A stretch of 64,000 bases of DNA from Streptomyces sp. CB01373 (GTDB lineage Bacteria; Actinomycetota; Actinomycetes; Streptomycetales; Streptomycetaceae): the NCBI RefSeq assembly GCF_002803075.1, contig NZ_NNBK01000004.1, positions 248,001-312,000 of the forward strand. Reading direction: 5' to 3'. The notes under the pieces were generated by a model, which was given only the letters and a program-made list of their open reading frames with translations, made no database searches and was not told where the DNA came from. The position numbers and the translations under genes were made by a program. Shown in pieces: positions 6,917 to 16,881 of the stretch (positions within the stretch are counted from its first letter, which is position 1; each line of letters begins with the position of its first letter).

Positions 6917-8139
6917 CGCACCGCCCCCTCGACGAGCCCCTGCGACCGGTACGGCCGTACCCCGCCGACGCCCACCGCGGCCGTCTCCCCGCCCCCTCCG
7001 ACGTCGACCCCGCCGTCCTCGGGACCCTGCTCCACCGGCACGGCTGGCAGCGCCGTGGCGGCGCCGTCGGCCGCTACGGCCGCTGGACCCCACCCGGGCC
7101 CGGCGGCACCGGCACCAGCCTGCTGGTACCCGAGAACCGCGCCCTCCCCGACAGCGACGACCTGCTCGGCGAGGCCCTTGACGCCCTCGCCCGCAGCGGC
7201 ACGCCCTCCGCGCGCGAGGTACTGATTGCCCTCACCCTTCCCAGCGACGAGATCCGCTGGTGGCGGGACGTGCCCGAGGGCCCGGCCGACGCCGCCGGCT
7301 GGACCGACGAGGAACGGCTGCGCGGCGCCGCCCGCCAGATGCTGCTCGCCGCCGCGCTCGCCACACGTGCGCGTGCCGGCTACCACGGCGCCCGCCACCG
7401 GCGCTCGGCCGCCACCTCCCTGGACCACGTTCTCGTCGGCTCAGCCGCCGACGGCCGCGGCCTGACCGCCTTCGTTCCCGTCGACCCCGGCAGGCCTCTT
7501 GCCGTCCGCCTCCACCAGGCCCTGTACGCCGTCCGCGAGGCCGTCGACTACCGGCGGGCCACCGGCGCCATGGACGCCTTCGACGGTGCCGTCCGCGCGG
7601 GCGCCAGCCGTGAACTCACCGAGGCCGTCGTCGCCCTCGTCCGCGGCACCGAGGGCGCGCGCGTCGCCGTGGAGTGGGCGCCCGCGGCGGGTGTGCCCGA
7701 GGACTGCGCGGCCGCCGCCGAGGCCGTCGAGTTCTCGCCGGGCGACCTGCCCGTACTGCGCGAGGCCGGCGCCCGCTATCTGCGCGCCGAACCGTCGGTG
7801 CTCACCCGGATCACCGGCACCGTGGTGCGGATGCGCAGAGCGCACCCGCGCGGCGAGGGCACCGTGCGGCTTCGGGTGCTCGCGGGCGCCGAAGTGCCGT
7901 ACGTGCGCGTGACCCTGGACGAGGAGGACTACCGAGTCGCCGGGCACGCCCACCTCGTCGGACTGCCCGTGCGGGTGCTCGGGCGGCTGGAGAGCCGCGG
8001 CGGCTTCCGCCGGCTCACCGGCGCCTCCGGCGTCGTGCCCGTGGAGGTGGACGACGAGGAGCGCGACCGGCTGCTGAAGTCTCTGCAGGAGGATCTCGAC
8101 TACTTCGAGGAGATGTGCGGCGGGGACGACCGCGACTGA
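6913..8139 (+). CDS. Conserved protein of unknown function coupled to the DUF4365 gene
   Basis: A 408-residue soluble protein, acidic at its end (DYFEEMCGGDDRD). I recognise no family by name. Residues 1-200 are helix-rich. The segment from about residue 295 to 375 (VLTRITGTVVRMRRAH... to GASGVVPVEV) alternates beta strands in a way that suggests an OB-fold, a nucleic-acid-binding shape. The ATGA overlap with the DUF4365 gene makes the two likely partners. The start is set by that overlap; the long open frame upstream is a shadow. Confidence 0.75.
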   Translation: MTHRPLDEPLRPVRPYPADAHRGRLPAPSDVDPAVLGTLLHRHGWQRRGGAVGRYGRWTPPGPGGTGTSLLVPENRALPDSDDLLGEALDALARSGTPSAREVLIALTLPSDEIRWWRDVPEGPADAAGWTDEERLRGAARQMLLAAALATRARAGYHGARHRRSAATSLDHVLVGSAADGRGLTAFVPVDPGRPLAVRLHQALYAVREAVDYRRATGAMDAFDGAVRAGASRELTEAVVALVRGTEGARVAVEWAPAAGVPEDCAAAAEAVEFSPGDLPVLREAGARYLRAEPSVLTRITGTVVRMRRAHPRGEGTVRLRVLAGAEVPYVRVTLDEEDYRVAGHAHLVGLPVRVLGRLESRGGFRRLTGASGVVPVEVDDEERDRLLKSLQEDLDYFEEMCGGDDRD

Positions 8140-8270
8140 CGGGCATGTCCGCGACCGATCGTGGACCGTGCGTAATCGTTTCGCGGTAGAAGGCCCGGGG
8201 TCGGTACGATCCCAGTCATGCGCGCGCTCCAGGTATGGCGCCGCACCCCACCTGCAGTCAGGAGAGACCG

Positions 8271-10247
<1,977 letters not shown>

Positions 10248-10337
10248 TTGCTCCCCGCCGACGCGGGGGTGGTCCGTTCATACCGGTCATCGGACACACG
10301 ACGGTGCTGTCGCTCCCCGCCTGCGCGGGGGTCGGCC
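10248..10337. CRISPR. Two-repeat type I-E-like CRISPR relic after thrS
   Basis: Two 29-nt units, 10248-10276 and 10309-10337, share GCTCCCCGCC-NN-CGCGGGGGT (22 of 27 aligned bases) and the CCCCGC/GCGGGG hairpin typical of type I-E repeats in actinobacteria. The second is more degenerate at its 3' end. The segment between is 32 bp (10277-10308), the usual I-E spacer length. The first repeat starts right at the thrS stop. No cas gene is visible in the window. The spacer resembles codons of the HIT gene 580 bp downstream. An alternative reading is two stacked terminator hairpins. Confidence 0.5.
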
Positions 10338-10363
10338 CCCGGGGTAGATCCCGGGGGCCTTTC
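10334..10363 (+). terminator. Intrinsic terminator downstream of thrS
   Basis: A perfect 10-bp stem, GGCCCCCGGG (10334-10343) with CCCGGGGGCC (10350-10359), six-base loop, then TTT. It overlaps the end of the second CRISPR-like repeat. Confidence 0.8.
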
Positions 10364-10397
10364 CCGTTCCCTCAGAGCGTCGCCATATGCTGCACCC

Positions 10398-10943
10398 ATG
10401 ACGAGTGAGCCGGAACAGCAGCTGGGAGTGGGAACGCCCGACGCGTTCCAGCGTCTGTGGACGCCCCACCGGATGGCCTACATCCAGGGCGAGAACAAGC
10501 CGAGCGGCCCGGATGCCGGCGACGGCTGCCCCTTCTGCTCGATCCCGGCCAAGTCCGACGAGGACGGCCTGGTCGTGCGGCGCGGTGAACACGTGTACGC
10601 GGTGCTCAACCTCTACCCGTACAACGGCGGCCACCTCATGGTCGTGCCCTACCGCCATGTCGCCGACTACACCGACCTGACGGAAGCGGAGACCGCGGAA
10701 CTCGCGGAGCTCACCAAGCAGGCCATGACGGCGTTGCGCGGCGCCTCCGGGGCCCATGGTTTCAACCTGGGCATGAACCAGGGCACGGTCGCCGGCGCCG
10801 GTATCGCCGCCCACTTGCACCAGCACGTCGTCCCCCGCTGGGGCGGCGACACCAATTTTCTGCCCGTGATCGGCCACACGAAGGTGCTGCCGCAGCTCCT
10901 CGCCGACACCCGCAAGATGCTCGCGGAGGCCTGGCCGGCGTAG
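10398..10943 (+). CDS. HIT-family nucleotide hydrolase/phosphorylase
   Basis: A 181-residue histidine-triad protein with the triad H139-L-H141-Q-H143 (HLHQHVVPRW) and an upstream zinc-type CPFC (DGCPFCSIP). This matches the mycobacterial Ap4A phosphorylase group (Rv2613c relatives), which acts on dinucleoside polyphosphates. As in mycobacteria, it follows thrS and precedes the PIM lipid genes, although here two minus-strand genes intervene. The start is the ATG giving MTSEPEQQ, 35 bp after the thrS terminator; the open frame upstream is not coding. Codons for FLPVIGHTKVLP (about 10856-10892) resemble the intergenic segment 10277-10312. Confidence 0.88.
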   Translation: MTSEPEQQLGVGTPDAFQRLWTPHRMAYIQGENKPSGPDAGDGCPFCSIPAKSDEDGLVVRRGEHVYAVLNLYPYNGGHLMVVPYRHVADYTDLTEAETAELAELTKQAMTALRGASGAHGFNLGMNQGTVAGAGIAAHLHQHVVPRWGGDTNFLPVIGHTKVLPQLLADTRKMLAEAWPA

Positions 10944-10963
10944 CCCGCTCGGCGGGCCGCGCC

Positions 10964-12631
10964 TCACGCGTCGTACGAGTCGGCCTTCCTCGGTGACGCG
11001 TCCTGGACGGCGCCGCTGAGGACCGAGGAGCGGGAGCCGAACTTCTCGACGTTCACGCCGTTCTCCTTGAGGACCTTGAGCGCGGCGGCGTGCACCACCC
11101 GCAGGACCGGGGTGGCGGCGCGCAGCGCGTCGTCGGCCATGAAGCGGTGCCGCCAGGGCTGGTCGGCCCAGGCGTGCCGCAGGCCGAACGGTTCGGGCAG
11201 GGTGAGGCTGCCGCCGAGCCACTTCAGCAGGGGCGGGTACCAGGACAGGGGCGCGCGGGCGGCGAGCCGTACGACCTCGTCGGCGTCGATCAGGGGCAGT
11301 TTCACCGTGCGGGTCTCCCAGAAGCGGAGCGCCTTCTGGACCGTTTTCTCCCTGGCCGCAGGCTTCTGGTTGAACAGGGGGTTGACCGGTCCGAGGGCGT
11401 GGCCGGTGACCTCGATGCGCAGGGTGTCGTGCAGCACGGTCACGGTGACCAGCATGGTGATCACGAGGTGGCCGTCCCAGAGGGTCCACTGCACGCCGAG
11501 GTAGTGGCGGTCGCCGCTGCCGAACTGCTGCTTGTTGCAGATGTCCTGTATGGCGTGGGTCTTGACGGTGTACGTCTCGACGTCGGTGCCGCTCGGCCGG
11601 GAGACCTCCTTGGCGTTCTCCCCGATGGGGGTGACGACCCAGTGGGTGACGGTCGGCTTGGGGAAGCCGCCGGTGTTGATGGAGGTGCGTTCGAGCATGG
11701 CCAGGCCGCCCTGGATCGCGGTGATGACGTCCCAGCTGCGGAAGGGGTGGAACTCCTTGCCCGGTTCGGCGGAGACGAGTTCCTCGGCCAGCTGCCAGCT
11801 TCCCCAGCGCGTGCCCATGCCGAGTATGCCCTTGGGCCCTGCGTAGAAGACCGAGTTGGAGCGTTGTTCGGCGCTGAGCCGGGCGAGTTCCTTGCGGACC
11901 TGTTCGGCCGCGTCGCCGGGGTTGCCCGGTACGGCTTCGGGGATCTTGGCGCCCACGCCGCCGCCGCTCAGCAGGCCCGACCAGCGCTCGCGCAGTTCGC
12001 GCGCGGAGCGTTCGCAGATCTGCTTGGCCCAGAACCAGCCGATCACGGGCATGACGACGGCCGCGCGTGCGTACCACGCCCAGAAGTCGCTGAAGGGCAT
12101 CTTGACCAGGAAGAGCACGGCGAGTGCGGCGACGGCGACCAGCAGGGTGTTGGCGAGGGCGCCGGCGCGTTTGTCCTCCCGTTTGCTGACGTTGGCGCGC
12201 AGGGTGAACACCAGCAGCCATACGAAGAGGCCGGGCAGGAAGAGCAGCCCGCACAGCACGGTCACGGCCGTCAGCCAGTTGTCGCGGTCGCGGCGGATGC
12301 GGTGGGCCGCGAGGCAGTGCTCCACGACGACCTGGGGTTCGAGGCCGAACGACTGGATGAGCGGTGCGCGTCCGGCGCCCAGCATGCGGTCGATCACCGC
12401 GCGGGAGAAGGCCTCGCCGAACCGGGGGCGGAAGATCTTCGCCCACGGGCGCGGGAGGCTGACCTTGGACTGGTGCCATTCGTTGTCCGCGTCCAGGATC
12501 TTGGTCACTTCGTCGTCCCGGTACGCGGCCGCGGCGAGCGAGTTGGTCGCCGCCGTCTGTCCGGCCGTGCCGGACAGGGGCACCTGTGCCCCGGGACTGA
12601 AATCGAATCCGTCCGTCACTTCCGCCCCCAT
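10964..12631 (-). CDS. Large membrane protein of unknown function
   Basis: A 555-residue protein with about 115 N-terminal soluble residues and then three predicted membrane helices, near residues 118-142, 158-178 and 186-206. A soluble C-terminal region of about 350 residues follows and alternates strands and helices (for example HYLGVQWTLWDGHLVITMLVTVTVL). I recognise no catalytic signature. The start is an ATG opening MGAEVTDG with GGAGCGGC upstream. It is convergent with the HIT gene, with only 20 bp between stops. It follows the EF-G-like gene on the same strand after a hairpin at 12726-12751, so it is likely transcribed separately. Confidence 0.7.
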   Translation of the reverse strand: MGAEVTDGFDFSPGAQVPLSGTAGQTAATNSLAAAAYRDDEVTKILDADNEWHQSKVSLPRPWAKIFRPRFGEAFSRAVIDRMLGAGRAPLIQSFGLEPQVVVEHCLAAHRIRRDRDNWLTAVTVLCGLLFLPGLFVWLLVFTLRANVSKREDKRAGALANTLLVAVAALAVLFLVKMPFSDFWAWYARAAVVMPVIGWFWAKQICERSARELRERWSGLLSGGGVGAKIPEAVPGNPGDAAEQVRKELARLSAEQRSNSVFYAGPKGILGMGTRWGSWQLAEELVSAEPGKEFHPFRSWDVITAIQGGLAMLERTSINTGGFPKPTVTHWVVTPIGENAKEVSRPSGTDVETYTVKTHAIQDICNKQQFGSGDRHYLGVQWTLWDGHLVITMLVTVTVLHDTLRIEVTGHALGPVNPLFNQKPAAREKTVQKALRFWETRTVKLPLIDADEVVRLAARAPLSWYPPLLKWLGGSLTLPEPFGLRHAWADQPWRHRFMADDALRAATPVLRVVHAAALKVLKENGVNVEKFGSRSSVLSGAVQDASPRKADSYDA

Positions 12632-12725
12632 TGCCGCCGCTCCTGCATCTGCGGCCTTCCCGGCTTCCCTGCCCCGCACACCTGTTGATCAGGTCATCAG
12701 GGTATCGGCAGCGGCGCGCGTGGAC

Positions 12726-12751
12726 AGGTGGACGGCCGGAGCCGTCCACCT
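12726..12751 (-). terminator. Hairpin after the EF-G-like gene
   Basis: A perfect 10-bp stem, AGGTGGACGG with CCGTCCACCT and a 6-nt loop, lies 50 bp downstream of the EF-G-like stop on the minus strand. On the plus side it is followed by TT; the minus-side T-run is weak. Confidence 0.55.
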
Positions 12752-12800
12752 TTCCGCAACCATGCGTTCCAGTGCACCGGTTGTGCGCCGGGTGCGCCGA

Positions 12801-14999
12801 CTATGAGGCTTCGCGCTCCTGTTGGCGTACGCGGTCGGCCACCTGGGGCGGCATCGGCTCGTGCCGCACGTACCGGCGGTCGAAGCGGGCCGTGCCGTGG
12901 GACAGGGAGCGCAGGTCGATCGCGTACCGGCCGATCTCGATCTCGGGCACCTCGGCGCGGATCAGGGTGCGGCCGTTGCCGACCTGTTCGGTGCCGAGGA
13001 CCCGGCCGCGCCGTCCGGACAGGTCGCTCATCACGGGGCCCACGTAGTCGTCGCCGACCAGCACGGTCACCTCTGCCACCGGCTCCAGCAGGTGGATCCG
13101 CGCGTCGGTGGCGGCCTCCCGCAGTGCGAGCGCGCCCGCTGTCTGGAAGGCCGCGTCGGAGGAGTCCACCGAGTGGGCCTTGCCGTCGAGCAGGGTGACC
13201 CGTACGTCGATCAGCGGGTGGCCGGCGGCGACGCCCTTGGCGGCCTGGGTCCGTACGCCCTTCTCCACCGAGGGGATGAACTGCCGCGGCACGGCTCCGC
13301 CGACGACCTTGTCGACGAACTCGATGCCCGAGCCGCCGGGCAGCGGTTCCACCTCGATCTCGCAGATGGCGTACTGGCCGTGTCCGCCGGACTGTTTGAC
13401 GTGCCGTCCGCGTCCGGCGGAGCGGTCCGCGAACGTCTCCCGCAGCGAGACCCGGTGGGGTACGACGTCGACCTGGACGCCGTAGCGGCTGCGCAGCCGT
13501 TCCAGGGCGACGTCGGCGTGGGCCTCGCCCAGGCACCAGAGCACCACCTGGTGGGTGTCCTGGTTCTGCTCCAGGCGCATCGTCGGGTCCTCCGCGACCA
13601 GCCGGGCCAGGCCCTGGGAGAGCTTGTCCTCGTCCGGTTTGCTGTGGGCCTGGATGGCCAGGGGGAGCAGCGGGTCGGGCATCTGCCAGGGCTCCATGAG
13701 CAGCGGGTCGTCCTTGGCGGAGAGCGTGTCGCCGGTCTCGGCGCGGCCGAGTTTGGCCACGCACGCGAGGTCGCCGGCGATGACGTGCGTCACCGGGCGC
13801 TGCTGCTTGCCGAAGGGGGTGGAGAGGGCGCCGACCCGCTCGTCGACATCGTGGTCCTCGTGCCCGCGGTCGGCCAGGCCGTGGCCGGAGACGTGCACGG
13901 TCTCGTCGGGGCGCAGGGTGCCGGAGAAGACGCGGACCAGGGAGACGCGGCCGACGTAGGGGTCGGAGGAGGTCTTGACGACCTCGGCGACGAGCGGCCC
14001 GTCCGGGTCGCAGGGCCGCAGTTCGCGCGGGCCGCCGTCGACGGTGGTGACGGTGGGCGCCTCGTGTTCCAGCGGGGTGGGGAAGCCGCGGGTGATCAGC
14101 TCCAGGAGTTCCACGGTGCCGATGCCCTGCTTGGCTCCCTCGGCTGCGGGCGCGGCGGCCAGGACGGGGAAGAACGCCCCGCGTGCGACGGCGCGTTCGA
14201 GGTCCTCGATGAGCGTCTTGACGTCGACCTGCTCACCGCCGAGGTAGCGGTCCATGAGGGTCTCGTCCTCGCTCTCGGCGATGATGCCCTCGATCAGCCG
14301 GTTGCGGGCCTCCTCCAGTTGCGGCAGCTGGTCGTCGCCGGGCTCGGACTCCTTGCGCTCGCCGGAGGAGTAGTCGAACAGTTTCTTCGTCAGCAGTCCG
14401 ACCAGGCCGGTCACGGATGCGTGCCCGTCGGGCCCCTGCGAGCCGCGCAGCGGCAGGTAGAGCGGCAGTACGGCGTCGGGGTCGTCCGCCCCGAACGCCT
14501 CCGCGCACACCCGTGTCATCTCCTCGAAGTCCGCGCGTGCGGCTTCCAGGTGAGTGATCACGATGGCGCGGGGCATGCCGACGGCGGCGCACTCCTCCCA
14601 GACCATGCGGGTGGAACCGTCCACGCCGTCGGAGGCCGAGACGACGAAAAGGGCCGCGTCCGCGGCGCGCAGACCGGCCCTGAGCTCGCCGACGAAGTCG
14701 GCGTAGCCGGGGGTGTCGAGCAGATTGATCTTGATGCCGTCCCATTCGACGGGCACCAGGGAGAGCTGCACCGAGCGCTGCTGCCGGTGCTCGATGTCGT
14801 CGTAGTCCGAGATGCTGCCGCCGTCCTCCACGCGGCCGGCTCGGTTCACCGCTCCCGCGGTCAGCGCGAGAGCCTCCACCAGGGTCGTCTTGCCCGATCC
14901 GGAGTGGCCGACCAGCACCACATTGCGTACGGATGCGGGATGGTCGGCCGCCACTGCCCTGCCGGCGGCTCCGGGGTGGGTCTGCGTCTTGTCGCCCAT
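12801..14999 (-). CDS. Elongation factor G-like GTPase (FusA2 type)
   Basis: A 732-residue translational GTPase resembling EF-G, likely a paralogue rather than the housekeeping factor. The P-loop is GHSGSGKT (about residues 30-37), G3 is DTPGYADF, and the domain IV/V region runs from about 480 to the end (KQSGGHGQYAICEIEVEPL; SDLSGRRGRVLGTE). The canonical NKxD (G4) site of EF-G is replaced by THLEA, seen in the FusA2 group. This divergence suggests altered nucleotide use and a specialised role, perhaps in recycling or stress. The start is an ATG (MGDKTQT). It is divergent from pgsA across 284 bp, which I read as promoter space. Confidence 0.85.
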   Translation of the reverse strand: MGDKTQTHPGAAGRAVAADHPASVRNVVLVGHSGSGKTTLVEALALTAGAVNRAGRVEDGGSISDYDDIEHRQQRSVQLSLVPVEWDGIKINLLDTPGYADFVGELRAGLRAADAALFVVSASDGVDGSTRMVWEECAAVGMPRAIVITHLEAARADFEEMTRVCAEAFGADDPDAVLPLYLPLRGSQGPDGHASVTGLVGLLTKKLFDYSSGERKESEPGDDQLPQLEEARNRLIEGIIAESEDETLMDRYLGGEQVDVKTLIEDLERAVARGAFFPVLAAAPAAEGAKQGIGTVELLELITRGFPTPLEHEAPTVTTVDGGPRELRPCDPDGPLVAEVVKTSSDPYVGRVSLVRVFSGTLRPDETVHVSGHGLADRGHEDHDVDERVGALSTPFGKQQRPVTHVIAGDLACVAKLGRAETGDTLSAKDDPLLMEPWQMPDPLLPLAIQAHSKPDEDKLSQGLARLVAEDPTMRLEQNQDTHQVVLWCLGEAHADVALERLRSRYGVQVDVVPHRVSLRETFADRSAGRGRHVKQSGGHGQYAICEIEVEPLPGGSGIEFVDKVVGGAVPRQFIPSVEKGVRTQAAKGVAAGHPLIDVRVTLLDGKAHSVDSSDAAFQTAGALALREAATDARIHLLEPVAEVTVLVGDDYVGPVMSDLSGRRGRVLGTEQVGNGRTLIRAEVPEIEIGRYAIDLRSLSHGTARFDRRYVRHEPMPPQVADRVRQQEREAS

Positions 15000-15283
15000 G
15001 ATCCTGCCTCCCGTTGAGGGTGAGGTCACTGTGGGCGCGGACACGCGGCACCGCGTGCACTGGCGGCTCCTGCGACGCCCGCGGTCCTTCGAGCTTTCCA
15101 CTCCCGTCACGTCGCGTCCATACGAGGGACTCGATCCCGCCGTCGGGCAGCGCTTGCGCGCGGCCGGCGGCCGGTGCTCGCGGAGGTCGGGCGCCCGGCC
15201 GCCACGCACGCGCGTGCGTGGCTACGATGGGCCAGCCGGTGGCCAGCAGGGGCCGCCCGGTGACACCGACCCTCGGGAAGGCC

Positions 15284-15955
15284 ATGCTGAACAAGTACGC
15301 GCGTGCATTCTTCACGCGTGTCCTCACACCGTTCGCCGCGTTTCTCATCCGCCGGGGCGTGAGCCCGGACACGGTCACGCTCATCGGGACCGCCGGAGTG
15401 GTCGCGGGGGCGCTGGTCTTCTACCCGCGGGGCGAGTTCTTCTGGGGCACGGTCGTGATCACGCTGTTCGTGTTCTCCGACCTGGTCGACGGCAACATGG
15501 CCCGCCAGCTGGGCCGCTCCAGCCGCTGGGGCGCCTTCCTGGACTCCACCCTCGACCGGGTCGCCGACAGTGCGATCTTCGGCGGGTTCGCCCTGTGGTA
15601 CGCGGGCCACGGCGACGACAACGTGCTGTGCGCGGTGTCGATCTTCTGCCTGGCCAGCGGCCAGGTGGTGTCGTACACGAAGGCCCGGGGCGAGTCGATC
15701 GGTCTGCCGGTGGCCGTCAACGGGCTGGTGGAGCGGGCCGAGCGGCTGGTGATCTCGCTGGTCGCGGCCGGGTTCGCGGGCCTGCACAAGTTCGGGGTGC
15801 CGGGCATCCAGTACCTGCTGCCGATCGCCCTGTGGATCGTCGCGGCGGGCAGCCTGGTCACGCTGATCCAGCGGGTCGTCACGGTGCGCCGGGAATCGGC
15901 CGAGGCGGAGGCCGCCGCGGGCCGGCACGAGCAGGGCAGCGGGGCGGCGAAATGA
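15284..15955 (+). CDS. pgsA: Phosphatidylinositol phosphate synthase
   Basis: A 223-residue, roughly six-span membrane enzyme of the CDP-alcohol phosphotransferase family. The signature is complete: D66, D69-G70, A73-R74, G83, D87, D91. In actinobacteria this position makes phosphatidylinositol phosphate from CDP-diacylglycerol and inositol 3-phosphate, the first step toward phosphatidylinositol and its mannosides. ATG at 15284 with GGGAAG upstream is chosen over a GTG at 15259. The stop overlaps the acyltransferase ATG (ATGA). The symbol follows mycobacterial usage; it is not phosphatidylglycerophosphate synthase. Confidence 0.9.
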   Translation: MLNKYARAFFTRVLTPFAAFLIRRGVSPDTVTLIGTAGVVAGALVFYPRGEFFWGTVVITLFVFSDLVDGNMARQLGRSSRWGAFLDSTLDRVADSAIFGGFALWYAGHGDDNVLCAVSIFCLASGQVVSYTKARGESIGLPVAVNGLVERAERLVISLVAAGFAGLHKFGVPGIQYLLPIALWIVAAGSLVTLIQRVVTVRRESAEAEAAAGRHEQGSGAAK

Positions 15956-16881
15956 CCGTCCGGGAGCGTCTCACCGACGGGCTGTACGGCCTCGGCTGGG
16001 GCACCGTGAAGAAGCTCCCCGAACCGGTCGCCGTGCGGCTCGGCCGTACGGTCGCGGACCTCGCCTGGAAGCGGCGGGGCAAGGGTGTGCGGCGGCTGGA
16101 GGGCAACTACGCGCGCGTGGTGCCCGACGCGACCCCCGAGCGCCTCGCCGAGCTGTCGCGGGCGGGCATGCGCTCGTACCTGCGCTACTGGATGGAGTCC
16201 TTCCGGCTGCCGGCCTGGAGCGCCGAGCGGATCAGGGCGGGCTTCGACCCCAAGGACGTGCACCACCTGACGGACGGCCTCGCGGCCGGCAAGGGCGTCG
16301 TCCTCGCCCTGCCGCACCTGGCCAACTGGGACCTGGCCGGCGCCTGGGTCACCACCGCGCTGGACACACCGTTCACGACGGTCGCCGAGCGGCTGAAGCC
16401 GGAGACGCTCTACGACCGGTTCGTCGCCTACCGCGAGGGCCTCGGCATGGAGGTCCTGCCGCACAGCGGCGGCTCCGCGTTCGGCACGCTGGCCCGGCGG
16501 CTGCGCGACGGCGGCCTGGTCTGCCTGGTCGCCGACCGTGATCTGTCCTCCTCCGGGGTGGAGGTGACGTTCTTCGGCGAGAGCGCCCGGATGCCCGCGG
16601 GACCGGCCCTCCTCGCCCAGCAGACGGGCGCGCTGCTGCTGCCGGTCACCCTGTGGTACGACGACTCGCCCGTCATGCGGGGCCGGGTCCATCCCCCGGT
16701 CGACGTGCCCGGGACAGGTACGCGGGCCGAGAGGACGTCTGCCATGACACAGGCGCTGGCCGACGCCTTCGCCACGGGGATCGCCGAGCATCCGGAGGAC
16801 TGGCACATGCTGCAGCGCTTGTGGCTCGCGGACCTGGATCCCGGGCGGGGTCCCGCGGCTTCGGGGAAGGCGACGGCGTGA
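15952..16881 (+). CDS. Phosphatidylinositol mannoside acyltransferase (PatA-like)
   Basis: A 309-residue LpxL/HtrB-type acyltransferase with the catalytic HxxxxD at H122-D127 (PHLANWDLAG). It sits between pgsA and pimA with ATGA and GTGA overlaps on the two sides, the same arrangement as mycobacterial pgsA-patA-pimA. It should therefore acylate the mannose of PIM1/PIM2 on the cytoplasmic face of the membrane. The start is set by the overlap with pgsA; longer open frames upstream are in the wrong context. Confidence 0.88.
   Translation: MTVRERLTDGLYGLGWGTVKKLPEPVAVRLGRTVADLAWKRRGKGVRRLEGNYARVVPDATPERLAELSRAGMRSYLRYWMESFRLPAWSAERIRAGFDPKDVHHLTDGLAAGKGVVLALPHLANWDLAGAWVTTALDTPFTTVAERLKPETLYDRFVAYREGLGMEVLPHSGGSAFGTLARRLRDGGLVCLVADRDLSSSGVEVTFFGESARMPAGPALLAQQTGALLLPVTLWYDDSPVMRGRVHPPVDVPGTGTRAERTSAMTQALADAFATGIAEHPEDWHMLQRLWLADLDPGRGPAASGKATA

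Noticed and set aside
8140..8270. T-box leader before thrS
   Set aside because: No T-box core (AGGGUGGNACCGCG) or specifier stem is visible in the 131 bp before the start.
10964..12631. Ion channel or transporter
   Set aside because: Three helices and large soluble ends, but no pore or transporter signature; kept as unknown.
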